Origin: Trebonia sp963774945
GTDB lineage: Bacteria > Actinomycetota > Actinomycetes > Streptosporangiales > Streptosporangiaceae
NCBI GenBank assembly: GCA_963774945.1
Contig: CAVZHA010000005.1
Coordinates: forward strand, 62,001 to 126,000
DNA length: 64,000 nt
Direction of reading: 5' to 3'
Shown here: positions 56,902 to 64,000 of the stretch, piece after piece
How the letters are laid out: the number at the start of each line of letters is the position of its first letter
How positions within the stretch are numbered: the first letter of the stretch is position 1
Program-made: the position numbers and the translations under genes
The notes under the pieces: model-generated
Databases searched by the model: none
What the model saw: the letters and a program-made list of their open reading frames with translations, nothing else
Told to the model about the DNA's origin: nothing

Positions 56902-56946
56902 CTCTGATACCAGAGGCTATCATACTGATATCAGTTTTTTCCGCAA
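56902..56946 (-). promoter_or_regulatory. SPFH-RHH promoter with two palindromic operator sites
   Basis: On the minus strand TTGCGG (56941-56946), 16 nt, TATGAT (56919-56924) form a good promoter. The perfect palindrome ACTGATATCAGT (56924-56935) fills the spacer. A second, imperfect one CTCTGATACCAGAG (56902-56915) overlaps the expected transcription start. Both share CTGATA-CAG. This arrangement predicts repression by a small dimeric DNA-binding protein, most simply the RHH protein of the same operon. Confidence 0.7.
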
Positions 56947-56956
56947 GCCCTGGCGC

Positions 56957-57325
56957 CTAGATCTTGGGCGCGAACATCTCCCCGTGCAGCGCCCGCTCGA
57001 CCAGGGCGACCGCCCGCGCGTTGGCGGCCAGCCGCCGGCCCTCGGTCCGGTAGGCGGCGAGCACAGCGTCGACCGCGTGCGGCGGGATCGCCTCGCCGAG
57101 CTCGGTCCGCGCCGAGCGGTAGGCCGCCCGCGCGCCCTCGACGCACGCCTGCGTGTGATGGCGGGCCATCGCGGCGAGCGCGGCCGGGTGCCGGCGGAGC
57201 ACGCCGTGCAGCCGGTAGTCGGGCGGAACGACGCCGAGAAGCCAGTCGACAGCGGTCGTCTCGAAGTCCTCGGAACCCGGCGGATGCACTCCGGTCGGCC
57301 AGTCCGGCGGTATGTACGCAGCCAT
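56957..57325 (-). CDS. Conserved actinobacterial hypothetical protein
   Basis: 122 aa from ATG at 57325 (MAAYIPPDWPTGVHPPGSED), a start I recall from homologues in other actinomycetes; an in-frame ATG at 57346 is less likely. Mostly helical, Ala/Arg-rich: GVVPPDYRLHGVLRRHPAAL and AVDAVLAAYRTEGRRLAANA. No signal or membrane segment. Function unknown. It is upstream of the SPFH pair on the same strand but separated by that pair's own promoter. Confidence 0.72.
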   Translation of the reverse strand: MAAYIPPDWPTGVHPPGSEDFETTAVDWLLGVVPPDYRLHGVLRRHPAALAAMARHHTQACVEGARAAYRSARTELGEAIPPHAVDAVLAAYRTEGRRLAANARAVALVERALHGEMFAPKI

Positions 57326-57549
57326 AATCGCAGCATAACACGCCATCGAACGGCAATTCGATCAACCTCTCCTGTCTACTGATCGCGCCCGTTCCCGTGG
57401 TTGTGGCTTTTCACGCTAGTTGGCCAGTTTTCACGGAACGTGGTCAGCTCATGCGTCACTCCGGCATGCGCTCTGTGACCCTAACCTTTAGATGGCGGTT
57501 CCCAGCTGTTGTTGGCGGCTGGTGTGGCCACTGGCGGAGTCCGGCTCGG

Positions 57550-59260
57550 TTAGGGGCAGAGGACGACTGAGTGGCACTGGCCGCCGGGGTCGGCCTGGAC
57601 GACGATCATGTCGAGGGCGCCGTAGTCGAAGGCGATCTCGGTGCCGGTGCCTGAGATGGTGAAGCCTTCCAGGAACAGGGCGTCGCGGAGTGAGGCGGGG
57701 ACTGGCAGACGGTTGTCGGCCAGGAGGCTGGGGGCGTGCTCGGCGGCGTAGTCCTTGATCTCGTCAAGAGCGGCGAGCGCGGCCTGAACGCGAGTGGCTG
57801 CGTCATCGGCGAGCGCGGGCAGGTCTGCTGCTGCGCCGGCTTCCTCAATGAGGACCTCGGCGTGCGTGTCCCCGTTGTTCCGTGCGGGCCGGATGGCCGG
57901 CGGGATGCTGATGTGGGCGATGAGTTGCCCGTCGCCGTGGCGGCGGACGGTGCCGAGCCAGGGGTGCTCGAGGCTGGCCTGCGTCCCGCTGGGGCCTGTT
58001 GGCTGTCGCTCCCGGAATGCCGCGGCGGCCGGGGTGGCCTGCTGCTGGATCCAGGTGCCGAAGTCCTCGCGGCGGTAGCGCGGGTCGGCGGGCACTAGGC
58101 GGATCTGGGGCCGTTCATCGATCCACCAGATAATGAAGGTGGTGACGGTCCCGAGGGCCGGCCACCGGCCTGGATCGCGGGGCATGTGGACGACATCGAC
58201 AAAGCCCCCGACCGGGAGGCCGAGATCGACGCCGATGCCGGTGACGCCGGGGCGGATCATCCAGGCGACGGTGCCGGCCAGTTGCTGGCCGAGGCGCAGT
58301 TGCGGCCTCAGCTGCCGCCAGGCGTCAGCATCGGGCTGGTAGCGGCCGGACTGCCATGCGGGGGGTGGCTCGTGGTCTGCGATAGCGGGGACTCCGATCG
58401 GGGTGCCGGACCGAGGATAGGCGAATCGGTAACGCGTCTCGCGTCCGGCGGCCACCGCGGTCATGCGATAAGTGTCGATGCTCCTGGCGAGCGAGGTCGC
58501 GATGGTGCCGAGTTCGGCTTTCAGGCTGGTGTAGTGCGGTCCGGGCTGGCTTCGGTGCATCTGGTGCCAGATGGTGTTCCGCCGCTCTTTCCAGGCTTTC
58601 TGGATCTCGGGCGGCTGGGCTGCCTCGATCGGGCTGGGGGCGAAGTAGTGCTCGCCGGAGGTGACCTGGGTCCAGACGTAGACGGAGGCGATCTGGCGCT
58701 TGCGGTCTCCGAGTTCGGGTTGCTGAGGGCCGGGACGGGAGGCAGCCGCCCGGTTAGCGCGGTCCAGGTGTCCTCGTCGATGGACCAGTTTTCCAGCGCC
58801 CGGCCCCGGTGCTGGTAGTTGACCAGCGGCGTGGCGGGGTCGTCGAGTTCGCGGGTGAGGGCTGTGAGCGCGGTCTCGAAACCGAGCGGGTCGAGCTGCT
58901 GCCTGGCTCCGGAGTGGACGTGGCCTGCCCCGGAGTAGATCCGGCCCTGGAAAGCGGCAAGGGTGGTCGCGATTCCGAGGAATGCCGCGGCCTCGCCGAG
59001 GGAGCCGCCGGCGACCATCTGGACCAGCCGGAGCACTGCGGTGCGCCGGGTGAACATGGGGTTGACGCCGTCGATCGGCTTGAAGTACCTGGCGTGCCAG
59101 TCTTCGGGCAGGAACGCCGGGATGTTCTCCGGGCCCCAGCGCCGGGGGCCGAGGACGGCGTTTCGCCTGCCTCGCGGGCTGCCGGCGGCCTTGGTGAATC
59201 CCCGTTGCAGAGGACCGGATGCTTCTCGCAGGCCGTCGGAGCACGGCGGTGATGACCAAG
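57550..59260 (-). CDS. Transposition-accessory-like (TniQ-like?) protein fused to an unknown C-terminal domain; 5' end disrupted
   Basis: Read from about 59270 leftwards, one frame gives RRWGPENIPAFLPEDWHARY, FKPIDGVNPMFTRRTAVLRL and VQMVAGGSLGEAAAFLGI, a helix-turn-helix-like segment. After a one-base shift near 58720 it continues DRKRQIASVYVWTQVTSGEH and WKERRNTIWHQMHR. These resemble the C-terminal half of TniQ-type proteins from actinobacterial transposons as I remember them; this is uncertain. With no stop, the frame runs into about 300 more residues (possible own start ATG 58464, MTAVAAGRETRYRF) ending CHSVVLCP, a domain I do not recognise. The N-terminal zinc-finger part expected of TniQ is missing. 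Likely a remnant. Confidence 0.45.
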
Positions 59261-59363
59261 TGACCCGGCGGGCCCAGACGGTCCGCTTGACTTCCCGGGT
59301 GCTGGCGGGGAGGAACTGGCGCAGCTTCTCGCGGACGTCGCCGGTGCTGCCGGCGAGGACGCG

Positions 59364-59603
59364 GTGTACGCGCCGTCGAAGACGTTCCTGAACGCTGTCA
59401 CCCTCCAGTACGCCCGGGAGCTGAGCGGCACGAACATCCTGATCAACGCCGGCTGCCCCGGCTACGTCGCGACCGACCTCAACGGCTTCCGCGGCGTGCG
59501 TACTCCCGAACAGGGCGCTGCGATCGCCATCAAACTCGCGACCCTGCCCGACGACGGCCCGACCGGCAAGTTCTTCGAAGACGCCGGTGTGGTGCCCTGG
59601 TGA
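59364..59603 (+). pseudogene. C-terminal fragment of a short-chain dehydrogenase/reductase
   Basis: The catalytic YxxxK motif (YAPSKTFLNAVTLQYAREL) and the C-terminal NILINAGCPGYVATDLNGF, then EQGAAIAIKLATLPDDGPTG and a normal stop, are present. The first roughly 150 residues (NAD(P)-binding Rossmann half, TGxxxGxG) are absent; the sequence upstream belongs to the antisense TniQ-like gene. So the gene was cut just before the active-site Tyr. Confidence 0.85.
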
Positions 59604-59684
59604 TGTGCACGGCGGTCATCAGCCGCCGGGCGACGCGGCTCCGCCCGGGCCCGCGCATTGCCGCCTGGCGGCGGTGCCTACTGG

Positions 59685-61114
59685 TCAGTGCGGGTCGGCG
59701 GGCTGGGCGTGGGACGGCAGCAGCGGGATGGCCAGGCAGCTCAGCACGCCGATGGCGATGACCGTGAGCAGGCTGAGGGTCATGGCGTGCGCCGAGCCGC
59801 CGGCGAGCGCGCCGAAGTAGATCGTGGTGATGACGGCCGGACCGATCGCGTTGGCCAGCTGCTGGACCGAGCTGAGCGAGCCGCTGGCGCTGCCGGCCTC
59901 GGCCGGGTCGATGTCGCCGATGGCGGTGTCGTAGATGGTGGAGAACGTGGCGCCCATGCCTAGGCCGATGAGGGTCATGGCGGGAGCGAGCTCGGCCGTG
60001 CTGGCTGCCGTGCCGGAGTGCGCCACGATGGCTGCCAGCACGGCTACGCCGGCCACCGTCACCACGATGCCGGCCAGGCTGAGTCGGCGTCCCAGCCTGG
60101 TGACCAGGTTCCTGCAGGCCACCGATGCGATGACGATCCCGGCGGCGGCCGGGGCGAACCCGGTTACCGCGGCCCGCTCCGGGCTGTCGCCGGCCCCTCG
60201 TTGCAGGAACAGGGAGACCGCGTAGAGCAGTCCGGCCACGGCGGCGAAGAAGACCAGGCCGAGGATGAGCCCGGCGGTGAAGCCACGGTTGCGCAAGAGC
60301 GACGGCTTGATCAGCGGCGCCGCCGCGGTCCGCTGGCGCTGGGCGAAGGCGGCGAAGAAGACCGCCCCGGCGGCCAGCGCGGCGGCAGGCGCGGCCGTCC
60401 ACCCGTCGGTGGACCCCTGGATCAGGCCGGACAGCAGGCCCAGCATGCACGCTGCGAGCAGCGCCGAGCCCAGGGCGTCGATGCTCACCGCGCGGTCGCC
60501 GGCGTCGCGCGGCAGCAGCCTGAGCCCGGCGGCCAGCCCGGCCGCGCCCAGCACGATGTTGATCAGGAACATGGGCCGCCAGCCCAGCCCGAACAGGTTG
60601 GCGTCGATCAGCAGGCCGGCCAGCAGCGGGCCGCCGACAGCCGACAGCCCCAGGACCGGGCCGAAGGCGCTGAACGCCTTGCCGATGTGCTCGCGCGGGA
60701 AGACCGCGCCCAGCATGCCGAAGCCCTGCGGGATCAGCAGCGCGCCGAACGCGCCCTGGACCAGCCGGGCCACGATGATCGAGGGCGGGTCCCAGGCCAG
60801 GCCGCAGGCCAGGGAGGCCGCGGTGAAGCCGGCCAGGCCGATCAGGAAGGTCCGGCGGCGGCCGTACTTGTCGCCCAGCCGCCCGCCGGTGACCAGCAGC
60901 ACTCCCAGGGCCAGCGCGTAGCTGGCGCCCAGCCACTTGATCAGGCCAGGACCGCCGTGCAGTGAGGAGCTGATGGTCGGCGCGGCGATGGTGGTGATGG
61001 TGGAGTCAAGCAGGTCCATGACTTCCGCGACCAGGACGATGCCGAGGACCAGCCATGCCGCCGCGGGCAGCCTGGATGCCTCGTCGGCCGGTTAGAGGAC
61101 ATGTGCACGCTCAT
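59685..61114 (-). CDS. MFS drug exporter (DHA2, 14-TM type), frameshift near the start
   Basis: ATG at 61114 with GAGGAGATTCC upstream gives MSVHMSSNRP. A one-base shift near 61093 then connects to DEASRLPAAAWLVLGIVLVA and DLLDSTITTIAAPTISSSLH. Motif A-like GGRLGDKYGRRRTFLIG, motif C region GPVLGLSAVGGPLLAGLLID, and WRPMFLINIVLGA are typical of EmrB/QacA-type exporters. Without repair the readable frame starts only at 61019, after the first membrane helix. Downstream of a second DHA2 exporter on the same strand. Confidence 0.88.
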
Positions 61115-61281
61115 CGGAATCTCCTCGGGAGTCGGTGATTGCCAGCCGAACGATCGCTGGTCGTTTCGGGGTGCTGGGCTTGTCCTGCGGGCTCGTCCGG
61201 CAGTTCACAAGCTGAGCCGTTGACAATGGCGGGCATTTTCATCACCTTGAAGCCGTGCTTCGTCAGATGGCCGGATGCCGG

Positions 61282-62820
61282 TTATGAGTTGACCGGGGTG
61301 ACCGTGTCGGCGGTGTCAGGCTCGGCGTGGCTCTGCGTGTCCGTCGTCTCCCGGCGCAGGGCGAGCGCGGTGATGACTGCCGCGGCCAGGGCCAGGATCG
61401 CGCCGATTAGGGCAGCGGCGTTGAGGCCGTGGACGAACGCGGTGCGCAGCAGGTGTTCGAGGGCGGAGCGGACCGCAGCCGGGGCCCGCGTGGTGATCGC
61501 GTGGGCGCCGCCGCCGGTGAGCTGCTGGGCGGTGGCCCGGGGGTCGGTGACGTGCCCGGTCAGGCCGGTTTTTGCGATGGCTGCCACCACAGTCGCGAAG
61601 ATTGCGACGCCGATGGCGTAGCCGAGCTGCTGGAAGGTGGTGAATGCGCCCGCGGCCATGCCGGCGCGGCGATGCGGGACGGATTCGACCGCGAGCGAGG
61701 AGGCGGCCGGGAAGACCATGCCCATGCCGAGGCCGCTGATGAGCAGCCCGGCGATGACACGGCTGCCGGTGGAGGCAGGGGTCAGGCCAGTCTGGGCCAG
61801 GGCGCCGGCGGCGACCAGCAGAAGCGCTACGGGCAGGGAGTAGCGCCGGAGGAAGCGGCGCAGCCAGTGTCCGGCCATCAGCGAGACGGCCATGGACGCG
61901 ACGGCGCTGGGCAGTATGACCAGCCCCGCCTGCAGCGGGGACAGGCCGGTCAGGGACTGCAGCCAGATCGAGGTATAGGCCATGAACCCGTAGGCGGTGA
62001 ACATGCCGGCGAAGATCGCGATGAGGGCGGCGGTGAACGCCGGGCGGCGCAGCAGCGCCAGGTCCAGGATCGGGTGGGCGCTCGCGCGCTGCCGCAGCAC
62101 GAACGCGATCAGAGCCAGGGCGGAGACAAGGAGGGCGGCGAGGGTCCCGGTGCCGCTCCAGCCCGCGGCGGGAGCGCGGACGGTGCCGTAGAGCAGGGAG
62201 CTGGCGAACAGCGCGAACAGCAGCATTCCGGCCACGTCCAGGCTCGCGCGCTCGCTGCCCGGCCGGCTGGCCAGCGCCGGCACCGCCCGGGCGGTCAGGA
62301 CGATGGCCGCGACGCCGACCGGGACGTTGACGAAGAAGATCCAGCCCCAGCCGAACGCCTGCGTCAGGATGCCGCCGGCCAGCGGGCCGAGGGCGGCCCC
62401 GCCGGAGGCGACCGCACCCCACACGCCCAGGGCCGTGGCCCGCTCGCGTCCGCTGTAGGTGTTGCGCAGCAGGGAGATGGAGGTGGCGTATATCCCGGCA
62501 GCGCCGGCGCCCTGCACGACGCGCATGGTGATCAGCACAGCGGGGGTGGCAGACAGCCCGCAGACCAGCGAGGAGAGCGTAAACACCGCCAGCCCCGCGA
62601 GGTAGACGCGGCGCTGGCCCCACCGGTCGGCCAGGGTGCCGACGGCGAGCAGCCCCGCCGCCAGGGCCAGGGCGTAGCCGTCGACGACCCAGGCGAGTGC
62701 GCCTAGGGAGGCGTGCAGGGAGGCGGAGATGTCCGGCAGGGCCACCAGGGTGATGGTTTCGTCCACCACCAGCATGAATGTGCCCATGCAGACCGCGAGC
62801 ACGGGAGCCCACTTACGCAC
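61282..62820 (-). CDS. MFS drug exporter (DHA2, 14-TM type)
   Basis: 512 aa, intact. GTG at 62820 after GGAAGGTACAAGGATC. MGTFMLVVDETITLVALPDI (D-E motif in helix 1), VGTLADRWGQRRVYLAGLAV, RVVQGAGAAGIYATSISLLR, GVWGAVASGGAALGPLAGGI, and WIFFVNVPVGVAAIVL are family signatures. Divergent from the Lrp-type regulator with 147 nt between, so probably its target. It leads the same-strand pair of exporters. Confidence 0.93.
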   Translation of the reverse strand: MRKWAPVLAVCMGTFMLVVDETITLVALPDISASLHASLGALAWVVDGYALALAAGLLAVGTLADRWGQRRVYLAGLAVFTLSSLVCGLSATPAVLITMRVVQGAGAAGIYATSISLLRNTYSGRERATALGVWGAVASGGAALGPLAGGILTQAFGWGWIFFVNVPVGVAAIVLTARAVPALASRPGSERASLDVAGMLLFALFASSLLYGTVRAPAAGWSGTGTLAALLVSALALIAFVLRQRASAHPILDLALLRRPAFTAALIAIFAGMFTAYGFMAYTSIWLQSLTGLSPLQAGLVILPSAVASMAVSLMAGHWLRRFLRRYSLPVALLLVAAGALAQTGLTPASTGSRVIAGLLISGLGMGMVFPAASSLAVESVPHRRAGMAAGAFTTFQQLGYAIGVAIFATVVAAIAKTGLTGHVTDPRATAQQLTGGGAHAITTRAPAAVRSALEHLLRTAFVHGLNAAALIGAILALAAAVITALALRRETTDTQSHAEPDTADTVTPVNS

Positions 62821-62967
62821 GATCCTTGTACCTTCCGTTCCGGGACCGGCGGTGGCCGCAGTGTCCTGCGGGTGCCGGTTCGTTCGCTCCCACGATCCCG
62901 CGAGATCCTCTTGCTGACGTCGTTGTGGCGTGGATAATGGAGTTAACCGTCACATGGAGCACGTTTT

Positions 62968-63936
62968 ATGGTAGAAACCGTCGCCCTCGACGAACTTGAC
63001 CGACAGGTGCTCCAGGCCCTTCAGCTCGACGGCCGGGCTTCCTTCCGGTTGATCGGCCAGGTCCTGGGCGTCTCCGAGAACACCGTCGCCCGCCGCTACC
63101 GCAACCTGTGCACCCTCGGCCTGCGGACCGTGTCCCGCGCTGTCCCCGCGCGCCTGGGCCGCACCGAATGGATCCTGCGCATCCAGGTCACTCCCGACGC
63201 CGCGACGTCGCTGGCTCAGTCGCTAGCCCGGCTGCCTGAGACCGGGTACGTCTCCATCGGCGGCGCCGGCACCGAGATCCACTGCGGAATCACCGCACCC
63301 GCCACCGGCGAGGACGACGCGCCGCTGCTCCCGAGCCTGCACCGGATGAACCGCGTCACCGGCATCAACGCCCACTGCCTGCTGCACGTCTACTACGGTG
63401 ATCCCCCGGTCTGGTCCACCAAGCAGCACCCCCTGACCCCCGACCAGCACACCGCCCTGGCACCCCCCGCGCACCGCGAGGCGGAACCGGACGCCGAGCC
63501 CGCGGACCTTGACGAGGCCGACCGCTCACTCATCGCCGTGCTCGCCGACAGTGCCAGGGCGACCTACCCGCAGCTCGCCGCGGCCACCGGACTCGCGAGC
63601 TCCACCGCGAAACGACGCCTGGACCGCCTGCTGGCCGAGGGCATCGTGCTCATCTGCACCGAGTTCCCCCCGCGCCGCCTCGGCTACCGCCTCATGTCGT
63701 ACCTCTGGCTTCGCGTGGACCCGGCCCGCCTGGACCACGTCGGGACCGCCCTCGCCGGCCACGCGCCCATCAGCTTCGCGGCGGCCGTCACGGGGCCGCA
63801 CAACATGGTCGCCGCCGCCATCACCCGCAACACCAGCGACCTCTACCGATACCTGGCCGAGCACGTCGGCCCCCTCCCAGGCGTGCAGTACGTCGAAACC
63901 GCCCCCGCCCTGCGACAGGTCAAACGGCTCGGCTGA
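62968..63936 (+). CDS. Tandem-domain Lrp/AsnC family transcriptional regulator
   Basis: 322 aa from ATG at 62968 with ATGGAGC upstream. Two Lrp-like halves: HTH 1 ELDRQVLQALQLDGRASFRL to SENTVARRYRNL, ligand-type domain 1; then a linker near residue 170 and HTH 2 DEADRSLIAVLADSARATYP to SSTAKRRLDRLLAEGI with ligand-type domain 2 (ISFAAAVTGPHNMVAAAITR). Such duplicated Lrp proteins are common in actinomycetes. By position it likely controls the divergent exporter. Confidence 0.9.
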   Translation: MVETVALDELDRQVLQALQLDGRASFRLIGQVLGVSENTVARRYRNLCTLGLRTVSRAVPARLGRTEWILRIQVTPDAATSLAQSLARLPETGYVSIGGAGTEIHCGITAPATGEDDAPLLPSLHRMNRVTGINAHCLLHVYYGDPPVWSTKQHPLTPDQHTALAPPAHREAEPDAEPADLDEADRSLIAVLADSARATYPQLAAATGLASSTAKRRLDRLLAEGIVLICTEFPPRRLGYRLMSYLWLRVDPARLDHVGTALAGHAPISFAAAVTGPHNMVAAAITRNTSDLYRYLAEHVGPLPGVQYVETAPALRQVKRLG

Positions 63937-64000
63937 CCCCGCGCGCCTGCCCCCCGACGCCATGCAGACGCGATCACCGCGTGCGCGCGGCCGTAACGTC

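Noticed and set aside
59280..59446. Extension of the TniQ-like gene further upstream on the minus strand
   Set aside because: It would read antisense through the conserved YxxxK region of the dehydrogenase, which is clearly the coding strand there.
60018..60965. Plus-strand open frames opposite the two MFS genes
   Set aside because: Gln/Gly/His-rich shadow composition; the minus-strand frames have transmembrane segments and MFS motifs.

Overview
The window is a 64 kb piece of a very GC-rich actinomycete chromosome. The gene order is the conserved actinobacterial core recG-rsmD-coaD-DUF177-rpmF-rnc-mutM-smc-ftsY-glnB-glnD-ffh, then rpsP-khpA-rimM-trmD-rplS-lepB-lepB-rnhB-DUF2469-yraN-comM-dprA-xerC-rpsB-tsf-frr-cdsA-rlmN. 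GTG starts, mycothiol-type enzymes, a PhoP-type PHO box and DUF2469/DUF1707 families agree with this. I cannot place it below the class Actinomycetes.

Layout. 1-3915 (minus): the start and most of a large secreted modular cell-wall protein that runs off the left edge. 4.1-12.4 kb (mostly plus): a membrane protein, recG, a mycothiol-dependent isomerase homologue (minus), then rsmD to mutM and a small coiled-coil protein with its own promoter and terminator. 12.5-13.3 kb: a non-coding gap with inverted-repeat clusters. 13.3-23.5 kb: smc, ftsY, glnB, glnD, ffh. 23.5-33.1 kb: accessory insert with a PHO-box phosphate transporter, universal stress protein, ATP-dependent DNA ligase, GRAM-like protein and a five-gene branched-chain amino-acid-type ABC transporter. 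33.2-51.5 kb: ribosome biogenesis, secretion and translation core, interrupted by a beta-phosphoglucomutase / GH65 phosphorylase pair. 51.6-57.3 kb: small membrane protein, DUF1707 and SUFU-domain proteins, rlmN, an acyltransferase, and an SPFH/ribbon-helix-helix pair behind a palindromic operator. 57.5-59.6 kb: a transposition-like remnant abutting a truncated short-chain dehydrogenase. 59.7-64 kb: two MFS exporters and a divergent tandem-domain Lrp-type regulator.

Three themes stand out. (1) Housekeeping proteins carry low-complexity, repeat-encoded insertions (RecG, RsmD, RNase III tail, SMC twice, TrmD, DNA ligase). (2) Usually inseparable neighbours are missing from their places: amtB before glnB, pyrH between tsf and frr, whiG near dprA/xerC. 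(3) Single-base frameshifts, mostly +1 insertions, cluster between about 33.6 and 49.7 kb, with isolated cases in smc, rlmN, the acyltransferase and the last kilobases. The affected genes are essential, so consensus error is the likeliest cause. Coordinates of those genes below are for the repaired gene, and the shift points are given.

No tRNA, rRNA or CRISPR array was seen.
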